A stretch of 64,000 nucleotides of DNA, from positions 6,262,001 to 6,326,000 of the forward strand of contig NZ_CP052860.1 of the NCBI RefSeq assembly GCF_012935715.1, in the 5' to 3' direction. Under the pieces are notes generated by a model. That model ran no database searches and was not told where the DNA came from. It saw only the letters and a program-made list of their open reading frames with translations. This document shows positions 30,259-39,269 of this stretch, one piece after another; within the stretch, counting starts at the first letter, position 1, and every line of letters starts with the position of its first letter. The translations under genes and the position numbers were made by a program. Origin of the DNA: Pseudomonas sp. ADAK13. Its GTDB lineage: Bacteria > Pseudomonadota > Gammaproteobacteria > Pseudomonadales > Pseudomonadaceae.

Positions 30259-31929
30259 ATGCATAACCGCCATGTCGTTGAATTGTTGCCCTCGGGCAAG
30301 TCCTTCGAAGCCGCCGATCAATTGCTGCTCGACGCCATGCTGGCCAGCGGTCTCGCCGTGCCCTTTTCCTGCCGGCGCGGCGCCTGCGGGTCGTGCAAGG
30401 TCAAGGTGGTGTCAGGCGAGTATCGAGAAAAGACGCGCACACCAGACACCCCGGCGCCCTCTTACCCGCTCGCGGCTGACGAGATGTTGCTGTGCCAGAG
30501 CCATGCCTGCAGCGACATGCGCCTGGAAATTCCCGGCTGGTCATTGGACACGCCCGCGCTGGAAGTCAGCGCACAGGTGATCGGCAAGCGCGCACTGAGC
30601 GGCGATATCGTCGAGCTGGTGTTGCAGACGGCCCAGCCACTGGAAGTGCGGCCCGGGCAGTACCTCAGGTTTCGCCTCGACGATGGCGACAGCCGCTGTT
30701 TCTCCGTGGCCAATCTGCCCGCGCAGGAGCACGGCCGGCTGGTGTTTCATATTCGCCAGGTCAGCGGCGGCGTGTTTTCCGAACGCATCCTGTCGACCCT
30801 GCAAGCGGGCGATGCGTTGAAACTCGAAGGCCCCGTGGGCGCCTGCACCTGGCAACACGAAGATGAGCGCCCTGTGGTGCTGTTCGCGACCGGCACCGGC
30901 TATGCCGGCGTCAAACCGTTGTTGCTGACAGCCCTGGCCCGCCAAGCCGAGGTCACCCTGTACTGGGGTAACTCGGCACCGGCGGACTTCTACGACGCCG
31001 AGTTTCTCGAATGGGCCAGCGAGGCCCATCCACGCTTTAACTGGCATCGCGTCCAGGCGGCAGACGCCCGCGTGCAACAGGTCGCACTGGCACAGCCCCA
31101 TAACTGGGCCGATAGCCAAATCTATGCCTGCGGCAATAGCACGATGATCAACCAGGTCCGCGAAACCTGCCTGGCAGCGGGTGCGCAGGCGCATCGGTTT
31201 GTCGCCGAAGCCTTCGTCCCCAGCGGTGCGTTGACCCTGGCGTCGTCACTCAAGACGCTGGACCCGGTGCTGGAAAAAGTCGGCCCGCGTTACTCGCTGG
31301 ACGGCATGCTCGCGGCCCGCGAGCAAACGGTGAGAGCCCTGGCCGCCATCGCCGACCAATTGAAAGTCGGCATGACCACTGCGCAAGCGCTGCAAATGGC
31401 CAGCCAGACATTGCAGGACATGGGCGCGTCTCACACCTGGCACCCCACCTATATACGTTTTGGCGACGACACCGTCCGTACTCCGCGCCAGGGCGTCGAC
31501 CTGCTACGCGAGCTGCGTGCCACCGATATCGCCGTGGTCGACCTGGGCCCGGTGTGGGACGGCTATGAAGGCGACTATGGCGACACCTTCGTGTTCGGCG
31601 AACACCCGCTGCATGACGCTTGCGTGAAGGCACTGCACCAAGTGTTCGACGAAACCCGCGACGCCTGGCACCGCGGGCTGACCGGGCGCGAGCTCTATGA
31701 CTTCGCCGAGCACAGTGCCCTCTCCAAAGGCTGGCGCCTTGAACGCAACCTGGCCGGGCACCGCATCGCCGACTTCCCGCATGCGCTGTTCGGGCAGGAC
31801 AAGTTGGCTGAAGTGGAGATCGTACCGAGCGAGATGGTTTGGGTGCTGGAGATACAGCTGTGCCACCCCACACTGCCGATCGGGGCGTTCTTCGAGGACA
31901 TCCTGATTGGCGAGGCCAACCGGGCCTAG
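30259..31929 (+). CDS. ferredoxin reductase fused to an M24 metallopeptidase-like domain
   Basis: A 556-residue protein in three parts. Residues 1-90 are a plant-type 2Fe-2S ferredoxin (C38, C43, C46 in CRRGACGSC, and C79). Residues 100-325 are an FNR-type FAD/NAD domain (RCFSVANLP, GTGTGYAGVKP within it, CGNSTMI). Residues 340-556 are an M24 (creatinase/aminopeptidase P type) domain with all five metal ligands present: D428, D439, H501, E531, E546. The first two parts alone would be the reductase of an oxygenase, but no oxygenase gene is adjacent. I know of no common protein with this fusion. It is divergent from a MocR regulator, which suggests an amine or amino-acid-like substrate. Confidence 0.85.
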   Translation: MHNRHVVELLPSGKSFEAADQLLLDAMLASGLAVPFSCRRGACGSCKVKVVSGEYREKTRTPDTPAPSYPLAADEMLLCQSHACSDMRLEIPGWSLDTPALEVSAQVIGKRALSGDIVELVLQTAQPLEVRPGQYLRFRLDDGDSRCFSVANLPAQEHGRLVFHIRQVSGGVFSERILSTLQAGDALKLEGPVGACTWQHEDERPVVLFATGTGYAGVKPLLLTALARQAEVTLYWGNSAPADFYDAEFLEWASEAHPRFNWHRVQAADARVQQVALAQPHNWADSQIYACGNSTMINQVRETCLAAGAQAHRFVAEAFVPSGALTLASSLKTLDPVLEKVGPRYSLDGMLAAREQTVRALAAIADQLKVGMTTAQALQMASQTLQDMGASHTWHPTYIRFGDDTVRTPRQGVDLLRELRATDIAVVDLGPVWDGYEGDYGDTFVFGEHPLHDACVKALHQVFDETRDAWHRGLTGRELYDFAEHSALSKGWRLERNLAGHRIADFPHALFGQDKLAEVEIVPSEMVWVLEIQLCHPTLPIGAFFEDILIGEANRA

Positions 31930-31979
31930 TCGGGGCGGCGGCGGTTGGTAGCCTGAAACCGCCCGTTTTTTCTGCCAGC

Positions 31980-32936
31980 CTACCGGTGATAAGCCTTTCG
32001 GTAGGTGGTGGGACTCACGCCCACGATCGACAAGAAGTGTTGACGCAAAGAGAGGCTTGTACCAAACCCGCAGGCGTCAGCGATTACCTCAACGCTATGG
32101 TCGGTGGTTTCGAGGTGCAGTTGAACGGCTTTGATTCGCTCGTTGGTGAGCCACTGCCCAAACGTCGAGCCGGTCAGTTGCTTGAAGTGCCGGGTGAAAC
32201 TGCGTCGACTCATCGCCAGCCTCTGCGCGACGTGATCGATTGACAACGGTTGGCCCAGATTGGCCCGAAGCCAGTCGAGCAACTGGCCGAGACGCTGGTC
32301 GCTGGCGCCTTGAGGCACCGGCTGGCTGATGAACTGGGCCTGGCCGCCGTCGCGATGAGGCGAGACGAGCAGCTGACGCGCCAACGCGTTGGCAACCCCC
32401 CGCCCGTAGAGACGCCTGACGATGTGGATGCAGCAATCGAGCCCCGCTGCCACGCCCGCCGAGGTCAGTACCTGTTCTGCTTCGACATACAGCACTTTGG
32501 GGTCCACTTCGATGCGCGGGAAATCTCGCGCCAGATGCGCCGCCCAGGCCCAATGCGTGGTTGCCCGCTTGTCGCACAGCAGGCCCGCGTGGGCAAGTAC
32601 GAACGCCCCCAGGCACAGCCCCACCACCAACGCGCCGCTTGCATGAGCGGCCTTAAGGGTTTCGACCAGTGCATGCGGCGGCGCTTCGGCGACATCACGC
32701 CAGCTGGGGACGATGACAATATCGGCCCCGACGACCTGATCCAGACCATGGTCGCACTGGACGGCAAAACCGGCGTTGGTCATCAGCACCCCATCCTCGC
32801 CAGCACAGACCACCAGTTCAAACCAGGGTGAATCCCCTACCCGGCGGTCTTTACCAAACACCAGGCAGGGAACGGAAAGGTGAAAGGGACTGATTCGGTT
32901 AAAGGCGATGACCGCCACTTTCACACTTTTTTTCAC
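31980..32936 (-). CDS. GlxA-type AraC regulator (DJ-1/PfpI plus AraC HTH)
   Basis: About 318 residues. The N-terminal DJ-1/PfpI-like domain (VKVAVIAFNRISPFHLSV) carries the nucleophile-elbow pattern VVGLCLGAFVLAHAGLL. The C-terminal AraC domain has two HTH motifs (SIDHVAQRLAMSRRSFTRHF and VEVIADACGFGTSLSLRQHF). This group responds to quaternary amines or other metabolites. I place the start at a GTG at 32936; a TTG at 32954 is open too. It is divergent from the hydrolase gene at 33074 and may control it. Confidence 0.88.
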   Translation of the reverse strand: MKKSVKVAVIAFNRISPFHLSVPCLVFGKDRRVGDSPWFELVVCAGEDGVLMTNAGFAVQCDHGLDQVVGADIVIVPSWRDVAEAPPHALVETLKAAHASGALVVGLCLGAFVLAHAGLLCDKRATTHWAWAAHLARDFPRIEVDPKVLYVEAEQVLTSAGVAAGLDCCIHIVRRLYGRGVANALARQLLVSPHRDGGQAQFISQPVPQGASDQRLGQLLDWLRANLGQPLSIDHVAQRLAMSRRSFTRHFKQLTGSTFGQWLTNERIKAVQLHLETTDHSVEVIADACGFGTSLSLRQHFLSIVGVSPTTYRKAYHR

Positions 32937-33073
32937 GGAGACGGACCTGATCAAGATTGGCCCGATTCTAATGAAAAATGGTCATTGGGCCAATGGTGTC
33001 GATACTGAGATACGTCCACTCTGACCTCAGCTGCATTTCACCGGGAAATGCGCAATTCAGAGCTCAGGCCTCA

Positions 33074-34051
33074 ATGAATATCGCGACTTTTTGCACACTG
33101 GGAGTACTTATGACGACGCTGTCGATGACCCAACCGGCGCAAGCGGCCGGACCTGTGCCTTCCCTCCCCTATACCAGCGAGTCCACTGCCTATCACTGGT
33201 CCAGCGTGGACGGCGTGAAGGTGTTCTATCGTGAGGCCGGCCCCAGGGACGCGCCGACCCTTGTGCTGCTGCACGGCTACCCTTCGTCGTCGCGCATGTG
33301 GGACTCACTGATACCGCTGCTTGCCGATCGGTATCACGTGATCGCCCCCGACTACCCCGGGTTCGGCAGAAGCGACGCGCCCTCCGCTGCGACCTACGCC
33401 TACACCTTCGACCATCTGGCCGAGACCATGAGCCAGTTGCTGGCGCAACTGAAAATCGATGAGTACACCCTGTTCATGCAGGATTACGGCGGCCCGGTAG
33501 GCTTTCGGATGATCCTCAACGCCCCGCAAAAACTGCACGGCATCATCATCCAGAACGCCAATGCCTATAACGAAGGCCTGGGTGCCAAATGGGCAAACAT
33601 CGCGAAGTATTGGAAGGCCCCTTCCGAACATCCCGAGCAAGTCGATGCGTTCACGGGGTACGACGGCACGAAGCAGCGTCACCTGGGCACCAGCCCCCAT
33701 CCCGAGCGCTATAACCCGGATGCCTGGGAAGACGAGTTTGCTGCCTTATCCCGTCCGGGCCAGCGGGCCATCCAGTCGGCTTTGTTGCTGGACTACCAGA
33801 ACAACGTCGCTTCTTACCCTAAATGGCAGCAATGGTTGAAAGACAACCAACCGCCCATGCTGGTCATGTGGGGAAAATACGACCCGTCGTTCATTGTGCC
33901 GGGGGCCCTGCGCTACAAGGATGACGTGCCGGGTGCCGAGGTGCATATCCTGGAGGCGGGCCATTTCGCACTCGATGAAAAAATCGAACAGATCGCCAGC
34001 CTGACGCGCCTGTTCATGGCGCGCATTACTGGTCGACCTAACGCGCCGTGA
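33074..34051 (+). CDS. haloalkane-dehalogenase/epoxide-hydrolase-like enzyme, exported
   Basis: About 325 residues with a signal peptide (CTLGVLMTTLSMTQPAQA). The alpha/beta-hydrolase fold has oxyanion HGYPSSSRMW, nucleophile Asp in FMQDYGGPVGFRM, acid Asp in WGKYDPSF and His in AGHFALDE. An aspartate nucleophile is typical of haloalkane dehalogenases and epoxide hydrolases, not esterases. The frame is open to 32978. It is divergent from the GlxA-type regulator. Its 3' end overlaps the GAF gene by 14 bases on the other strand. Confidence 0.82.
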   Translation: MNIATFCTLGVLMTTLSMTQPAQAAGPVPSLPYTSESTAYHWSSVDGVKVFYREAGPRDAPTLVLLHGYPSSSRMWDSLIPLLADRYHVIAPDYPGFGRSDAPSAATYAYTFDHLAETMSQLLAQLKIDEYTLFMQDYGGPVGFRMILNAPQKLHGIIIQNANAYNEGLGAKWANIAKYWKAPSEHPEQVDAFTGYDGTKQRHLGTSPHPERYNPDAWEDEFAALSRPGQRAIQSALLLDYQNNVASYPKWQQWLKDNQPPMLVMWGKYDPSFIVPGALRYKDDVPGAEVHILEAGHFALDEKIEQIASLTRLFMARITGRPNAP

Positions 34052-34511
34052 ATGAACGCTTTATGGCCAACTCAACCTTATTGCGAAACTCATCCAGCGC
34101 CGCTCGCTCTTCGGCGCTGTACTCCTTGGCCTCTTCGTGCAAGGCGCAGACGGTGCCATACACCTCGCCGTCAGGGCCACGCACTGGATAGCCTAAATAG
34201 TTGCTCAACCCAAATTCCACCTCATCTTCATTGCCAGCCCAGTCGGCCTCCAGGCGAGAGTCCTTGACATAGAGCGGCTGGTCGGTGTCCACAACCCGCT
34301 CACAATAAAGTGCCTGGCCGTTGTGGGCCAGGCTGCTTTTCTTGCCCTGAGCGCCGATGGGATAGGTATCCTCATGATGCCCGCCAGAAGCCTCTACTTG
34401 CATGTGCTGGGGCAGTGATCGCATGACAAGGACCGAACTGACACCGAGTTGTTTCGCTAACGCGTCGATATCCTCGCGTAGCGAGTCGAATACTGAGCTG
34501 GATTTGGCCAC
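34038..34511 (-). CDS. GAF-domain protein
   Basis: A 157-residue protein that is essentially one GAF domain (VFDSLREDIDALAKQLGVSS, later LSNYLGYPVRGPDGEVYGTV and CALHEEAKEYSAEERAALDE). GAF domains bind small ligands or cofactors. With no attached output domain it must act on a partner or be an enzyme of the fRMsr type, but the residues for that are not evident. Function open. Confidence 0.82.
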   Translation of the reverse strand: MAKSSSVFDSLREDIDALAKQLGVSSVLVMRSLPQHMQVEASGGHHEDTYPIGAQGKKSSLAHNGQALYCERVVDTDQPLYVKDSRLEADWAGNEDEVEFGLSNYLGYPVRGPDGEVYGTVCALHEEAKEYSAEERAALDEFRNKVELAIKRSFTAR

Positions 34512-34681
34512 AAAAAGGTCCGGACTATGGGTTGGAAAAGTCCAACTATAGGACGCCGGATCAAAGATCCTAAATACTCAATGGGCATTAGATTAGAAGC
34601 GTCTGCCGCGCAGGATCCCTCGGGCTCAGACCACTATTCCCGACATCATCCCCCTGCACCTGATACTTTCCCGCGCCCAAT

Positions 34682-34716
34682 AAAAAACCCCGTAGACGTT
34701 AATCTACGGGGCTTTT
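34682..34716 (-). terminator. terminator of tRNA-Cys
   Basis: CCCCGTAGA (34688-34696) pairs with TCTACGGGG (34703-34711), nine perfect pairs. On the - strand it is followed by six T (34687-34682), just downstream of the tRNA-Cys 3' end. On the + strand it is followed by CTTTT, so it may also work that way. Confidence 0.8.
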
Positions 34717-34721
34717 AAGAG

Positions 34722-34795
34722 TGGAGGCCGAGGTCGGAATCGAACCGGCGTAGGCGGATTTGCAATCCGCTGCATAACCATTTTGCTACTCGGCC
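34722..34795 (-). tRNA. tRNA-Cys (anticodon GCA)
   Basis: A 74-base tRNA on the - strand: GGCCGAG acceptor, anticodon loop with GCA in GGATTGCAAATCC, TPsiC sequence GGTTCGATTCC, discriminator T and encoded CCA. The pattern matches bacterial cysteine tRNAs. The integrase of the prophage is not near it. Confidence 0.95.
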
Positions 34796-35009
34796 TCAAA
34801 CGATCAATGCCTTACAACCGACATTCACCGCATACAAACTTGAGTGGGCTATGTGAAGCTTGCCTCTACTCTATCTCATTGAAAACATTGAAGTTTTTAA
34901 TGCTTCAGTGCGTTCGATGGGCGCAATTATGTACTCATTTGCCAGGGCTTGCAACCCCTTGATTTCAAAAAATATTCTCTCAAGGGGCGGCCATTGCCGG
35001 TGGCCTACC

Positions 35010-37307
35010 CTACCGTCCGGCTTCTTCCTTGTCACGGACAACCTGCAATTGGTACTGCGGATCAGCCTTGATCTGCTGTTCGGTAAACGGCAGCGGCCCG
35101 AGTTTTTTCTCGGAGAACGCCTGGGTCTGGTCCTTGAAGTATTTCGACGCCGGGTCGCTGGACAAGGAGAACGCCAGTACGCCAACCGCTTGCGGCCCCT
35201 TCTCGTCGAACGTGACGATTTGCAAGTAGCTGCTGCCGCTGACCACTTCGCGCTTGCCATCCGCCCGGGGCACGCTTTGCATGGCGTTGTACACGCCCAG
35301 TTCCTGCGGGCCGCCATGGATCGGTGTTTGTCCCGAGACCTGGATATCACCCCAATGGCTGTCGGCGGTCAGCCCGCGCTTGGCCACGTCGGCGGCGGAC
35401 GTCAGCATCGCCTCGCGCAGTGCCTTGGCCACCCCTGCCCGCTCAATGGCCAGCCCGCGCGGTGTGGTCAAGGGGTGTGCCGGGTCGAAGCCGACCTTCC
35501 ACGCGTCAGGCGCTTGGGCCAGTTGTTCCGCCAGGTTGATGAAGTGCACCAGGCCCAGGCCGCTGTCTAGGTTGGCGCGCTGGTCCCAGTTTTTCAGGCT
35601 GTCGCACACCGACTTCACGCTGGCATCGGCACCCGCGCAGAATTTCAGCAAGTCCGGCATGACCTGGCTCGCGAGGTACACCTGGTTGTCCATGACCATG
35701 TTCTGCAAGTCGACGACCTTGATCGGCTGCTTGTCGAGTTCCTGCAAGCGTTGCAAGGCGAAACGGGCACGTGGGCCCAGGCCGATGTTCTCCTGGCTGA
35801 TCACCGGCGAGAAGCCGGTCAACGGGGCCTTGGGGTTGACCATCCATGCCGAGTCGTTGGAGTGCTGCACGTAGTCGGTGCGCTCAAGTTGCGGCTGTTG
35901 ATCGGCCGGGAAGATCCCGGCCTGAGCGGCACGCGGGTCCACGTCCCAGGCGCAGGCGCTGCGGGAGCCGTCGAGCATGATGAACTGCAGGCCCACGCGC
36001 GGGTCACTGCACTGCGCGAGTTTTTGCGCGCTGACGTTGGGCACCACCGACAGGTTCATGTACAGGCTCTGGCCCTGGTCGTCCGCCGCCAGGGTGTTGA
36101 CCCACGGGATGCCTTGCAGGGTGTGCACCGAGGTTTGCAGTTCCTTGAGGTTCGCGGCGCGGTTCATCGCGTACCACTGTTGCAGCACCCGGTCGTTGCC
36201 CAGGTTGGCGTCCCGCAGGCTGAAGGCATATTTTTTATCCCAGTCCAGCTTGCCCGGCCATTGCACCATCGGGCCGAACTGCGAGCTGTAGACGGTGCGC
36301 GACTCTTCCCGGGTACTGCCGTCGGCGGCTTTCACCGTCACCTTGAGGTTGGTTTTATCCATGGGCACGGATTTGCCGTCCAGCAGATAACGGGTCGGGT
36401 CCTTCGGGTCCAGGGTCAGGCGGTACAGGGTGAAGTGTTTGGAGGTATCAACCGTATGGGTCCAGGCCACGTGCTGGTTGAAGCCAATGTTGATCACCGG
36501 CAGGCCCGGCAAGGCGGCGCCCATGACATCCAGTTGGCCAGGAATGGTCAGGTGCATCTCGTAGAAGCGCATGCCGCCAACCCACGGGAAATGCGGGTTG
36601 GCCAGCAACATGCCACGGCCGTTGATTGATCGGTCGCGGCCCACTGCAACGGCGTTGCTGCCACGGTCCAGGGCGAAACGCTGCTGGTTGGCAGCGGCGA
36701 CCTCAAATGCCTTGGCATCCCGTTGAGCGACAGCATTCGGCGGCGCGGCGCCCACCAAGGCCTCGGCAAACTGCCCGACGCCGCCTTCCACCAGCAAACG
36801 ACGGGTCAGCTTGACCAGGTCTTGCGGCGTGATGGGCCGTACCCATGCGGCCTGGCACTGCGCCGGCAAGCCTTGGGCGGTACGCTCCTTGAGGTAACGG
36901 TTGTAGCCGGCCACATAGCCTTCAATGCGCTGCTGCATCGCCGGGGTTTGTGCCTTCCAGAACGCCGCAACCGCCTCGGGCGTGTTGAGCCAGGTGAAGA
37001 ACACGTCGTTGGCGAGGTTGTTGCGCCCTTCCAGGGTCGCCTGCTCGGGGCCAAAGTACCTGGCGCGCTCACCGTTGACCGTCACCACCTCATTGGCCAG
37101 CAGGCACAGGTTGTCCTGGGCATAGGCATAGCCGATACCAAACCCCAGCCCGCGCTCGTCGCTGGCCCGGATATGGGGGACACCAAAACCGGTGCGGCGG
37201 ATCTCGGCCGTGGCCTGCTGCTCCTGCACCCGCGCCGTGGCCGAAAGACTCAGCCCCAGCAACGCACCCGCCACGCACACCCTGAACAACCCGTTGGTAA
37301 TAATCAC
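35010..37307 (-). CDS. pvdQ: PvdQ: pyoverdine/AHL acylase (Ntn hydrolase)
   Basis: A 765-residue periplasmic precursor closely following P. aeruginosa PvdQ. A signal peptide is followed by the alpha chain (GFGVPHIRASDERGLGFGIG, then LLVEGGVGQFAEALV). Cleavage at G216/S217 in DRGSNAVAVG frees the beta-chain N-terminal Ser nucleophile. The beta chain has LLANPHFPW and NIGFNQHVAWTHTVDT. PvdQ removes the fatty acid from the pyoverdine precursor and also cuts long-chain acyl-homoserine lactones. The start is a GTG with GGAG upstream. No other pyoverdine gene is in the window, so it stands alone here. Confidence 0.95.
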   Translation of the reverse strand: MIITNGLFRVCVAGALLGLSLSATARVQEQQATAEIRRTGFGVPHIRASDERGLGFGIGYAYAQDNLCLLANEVVTVNGERARYFGPEQATLEGRNNLANDVFFTWLNTPEAVAAFWKAQTPAMQQRIEGYVAGYNRYLKERTAQGLPAQCQAAWVRPITPQDLVKLTRRLLVEGGVGQFAEALVGAAPPNAVAQRDAKAFEVAAANQQRFALDRGSNAVAVGRDRSINGRGMLLANPHFPWVGGMRFYEMHLTIPGQLDVMGAALPGLPVINIGFNQHVAWTHTVDTSKHFTLYRLTLDPKDPTRYLLDGKSVPMDKTNLKVTVKAADGSTREESRTVYSSQFGPMVQWPGKLDWDKKYAFSLRDANLGNDRVLQQWYAMNRAANLKELQTSVHTLQGIPWVNTLAADDQGQSLYMNLSVVPNVSAQKLAQCSDPRVGLQFIMLDGSRSACAWDVDPRAAQAGIFPADQQPQLERTDYVQHSNDSAWMVNPKAPLTGFSPVISQENIGLGPRARFALQRLQELDKQPIKVVDLQNMVMDNQVYLASQVMPDLLKFCAGADASVKSVCDSLKNWDQRANLDSGLGLVHFINLAEQLAQAPDAWKVGFDPAHPLTTPRGLAIERAGVAKALREAMLTSAADVAKRGLTADSHWGDIQVSGQTPIHGGPQELGVYNAMQSVPRADGKREVVSGSSYLQIVTFDEKGPQAVGVLAFSLSSDPASKYFKDQTQAFSEKKLGPLPFTEQQIKADPQYQLQVVRDKEEAGR

Positions 37308-37370
37308 GCAGACTCCACAGCCAAATTAAACACCGTGACGAGGGACAGCTTCGCCAACACCTCAGTTAAG

Positions 37371-37393
37371 ACGTAAAAACCGGGAATAATTTA
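37371..37393 (-). promoter_or_regulatory. possible PvdS (iron-starvation) box before pvdQ
   Basis: On the - strand CTAAAT, then 15 bases after TAAAT, then CGT, ending 64 bases before the pvdQ start. The PvdS consensus is TAAAT-N16/17-CGT, so the spacing is one base short. A weak match, kept because pyoverdine genes need PvdS. Confidence 0.4.
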
Positions 37394-37549
37394 GCAGCCG
37401 CAGGCGTTTATTCAGACATGTCGGTATGTCTCCGGGATGTTACCGACAAAATTTCTACATCCCGCGCTTCATGATTTCGGCTGCTCGTACGTCTTATTAG
37501 TTAAGAGCACCATCATTTTCCTGATCAGGCTCTGATAAGGAGTTTCTGC

Positions 37550-37927
37550 ATGTACAACTCGCAACTGCCCACGGAAGGACACTCATCCATGCACGACGGC
37601 GCTTTTGGCTCCGGCAACCAGGCGTTCGGCAAGGCGCCGGAACATGGCAACCAGCGCATTCGTCATTTGCTCAAGTGCTTTGGCCTGCGCACCAGCCTGA
37701 TCCGGCTGAAGGTCATCGACGCCCTGCTGACCGCTGCCGACAACCAGCGCACCCTCGGCGTGCGCGGTGTGCACAGCCATTTGCTGGAGCTGGGCATCCC
37801 GTTGTCGTTTCTCAGCGTGCGCGAGGTGCTCAAGCGCCTGTGCACCGAAGGCGTGATCACCCTGAACGCCGACAAGAGCTACAGCCTGCACGAGCAGGCT
37901 GCCAAAGTCCTGGAAGGCCGGGCCTGA
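37550..37927 (+). CDS. Fur-like protein with only the DNA-binding domain
   Basis: A 125-residue protein. From about residue 33 on (LLKCFGLRTSLIRLKVIDAL, GVHSHLLELGIPLSFLSVRE, VLKRLCTEGVITL) it follows the Fur winged helix. It then stops: the metal-binding dimerisation domain with its His/Cys residues is absent. Such short proteins occur in Pseudomonas annotated as Fe/Zn uptake regulation proteins. AAGGAG lies before the ATG. Without metal sites it cannot sense metal in the usual way; it may bind DNA by itself or interfere with other regulators. Confidence 0.72.
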   Translation: MYNSQLPTEGHSSMHDGAFGSGNQAFGKAPEHGNQRIRHLLKCFGLRTSLIRLKVIDALLTAADNQRTLGVRGVHSHLLELGIPLSFLSVREVLKRLCTEGVITLNADKSYSLHEQAAKVLEGRA

Positions 37928-37928
37928 C

Positions 37929-38123
37929 TCAGAGGTTAGGCTTGACCTTGCGGCGCATCACACCGTTGATCACCACCACGGTCACCGCCACGGCAATGGC
38001 GATGTACTGGAACGTTTTTTCGCTGATGACCCCGTTGTTCTGCAGGTAGGACAGGCCAAACATCGTCCCCAGCACCACCAGGGAGATCAGAATCGAGTAT
38101 TTCAAACGTTGCTTTTGGGTCAT
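37929..38123 (-). CDS. small membrane protein (64 aa)
   Basis: Starts at the ATG at 38123 with AGGAAC upstream; the frame is open to 38156. Two membrane segments: YSILISLVVLGTMFGLSYL and YIAIAVAVTVVVINGVM. The end is basic (RRKVKPNL). It lies two bases past the stop of the Fur-like gene on the opposite strand. Unknown function. Confidence 0.65.
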   Translation of the reverse strand: MTQKQRLKYSILISLVVLGTMFGLSYLQNNGVISEKTFQYIAIAVAVTVVVINGVMRRKVKPNL

Positions 38124-38296
38124 GACGGGTTCCTGAAGCTGAAAAATTGTATCCACTTTGTATCGACTGCCACACCAAGCGCATACCCTTTGGCGGGGAT
38201 GGAATGGGGTCGGCGGGGTCTCATGTTACAGGCGATGAAAAACTTTGGCTTGTCCAACGCCTGATTGAACCTGTGAGTACCCTAGAGGATCTGGAA

Positions 38297-38434
38297 ATGC
38301 TTCGTCGAATCACACTGCTGATTCCCTTGCTGATCATGCTGAGCATGAGCGGCTGCATTATTTTCCCCCACGGCGGTGGCGGGTGGCATGACCATCGCTA
38401 CTACGACGGCGGACCGGGGTATTACCATCGCTGA
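38297..38434 (+). CDS. small lipoprotein (45 aa)
   Basis: The ATG at 38297 follows GAGGATCTGGAA. The signal sequence MLRRITLLIPLLIMLSMSGC ends at a lipobox cysteine. The mature part is short and rich in His, Gly and Tyr (WHDHRYYDGGPGYYHR). Histidine-rich ends can bind metals, though this is only a guess. A terminator follows at 38451-38480. Confidence 0.65.
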   Translation: MLRRITLLIPLLIMLSMSGCIIFPHGGGGWHDHRYYDGGPGYYHR

Positions 38435-38450
38435 TCACGCTGCATAAACA

Positions 38451-38480
38451 ACAAACCCGACATCCAGTCGGGTTTGTTTT
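38451..38480 (+). terminator. terminator between convergent genes
   Basis: ACAAACCCGAC (38451-38461) pairs with GTCGGGTTTGT (38467-38477) across a 5-base loop, followed by TTT. It separates the lipoprotein gene from the permease gene reading the other way. Confidence 0.75.
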
Positions 38481-38492
38481 GAAGGGCCAGGC

Positions 38493-39269
38493 CTAACTGT
38501 TGGCGCCATGCACCCAACGCTGGTGCAACCACCGCGCAAACGCATCCAGAGCAAAGCCCAGCAAGCCGATCAGCAGCACCATCGCCATCAGCTCCGAGTA
38601 AGCCAGCCGGTCACGGGTGTCGAGGATGTAGTAACCCAGCCCCGCACTGACCCCGAGCATCTCGCACGGCACCAGCACGATCCACAGAATGCCGATGGCC
38701 AGGCGCACGCCGGTCAGCACGTGCCCCATGACCCCGGGAATAATTACCCGGCGCAAGGTTTCCCAGCGCGTGGCGCTCAGGCTTTTGCTCAGTTGCAGCC
38801 AGCGCGGGTCAAGCTGACGCACACCCGCCGCGGTATTCAACAGAATCGGCCACACCGCCGCGAACGCCAGCAGGAAGTAGATCGGCTGGTCGCCCACGCC
38901 CATCAACATCACCACGATGGGCATCCACGACAGCGGCGAGATCATCCGCAAAAACTGGAAGGCCGGCGTGGTCGCCGCTTCCAGCTTGCGCGAACTGCCC
39001 ACCAGCAAGCCCAACGGCACACCTATCAGCAACGCCAGGAACAGCCCGACAAAGATTCGCTTGAGGCTCACGGCGATGTTCAGGTACAGCTCGCTGCGCC
39101 CCAGCAATTCCCACAGGCTGGCGAAGGTCGCCGACAGCGAGAACCGCGCAGACAAACCGTCTGTACTGCCAAATACCTTCACCCCCAGCCACCAGAGCAA
39201 CAACAACCCTGCCAGCCCGCTCAAGCCGAGCAACCAGCCCGGCAGTCCCAAGGTTTTGCCGTGATTCAA
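38493..39269 (-). CDS. ABC importer permease, TauC/SsuC type
   Basis: A 258-residue membrane protein with about six segments. The cytoplasmic loop LQLSKSLSATRWETLRRVII, then PG, is where the EAA motif lies in binding-protein-dependent permeases. The start is a TTG overlapping the stop of the binding-protein gene (TTTGA), so the genes are coupled. It forms the channel of the importer with the ATPase at 40452. It is the last gene of the operon starting at 42926. Confidence 0.88.
   Translation of the reverse strand: MNHGKTLGLPGWLLGLSGLAGLLLLWWLGVKVFGSTDGLSARFSLSATFASLWELLGRSELYLNIAVSLKRIFVGLFLALLIGVPLGLLVGSSRKLEAATTPAFQFLRMISPLSWMPIVVMLMGVGDQPIYFLLAFAAVWPILLNTAAGVRQLDPRWLQLSKSLSATRWETLRRVIIPGVMGHVLTGVRLAIGILWIVLVPCEMLGVSAGLGYYILDTRDRLAYSELMAMVLLIGLLGFALDAFARWLHQRWVHGANS

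Noticed and set aside
34722..34795. tRNA-Cys as a second integration site
   Set aside because: No integrase or duplicated tRNA end near it; the flanking genes are ordinary chromosomal ones.
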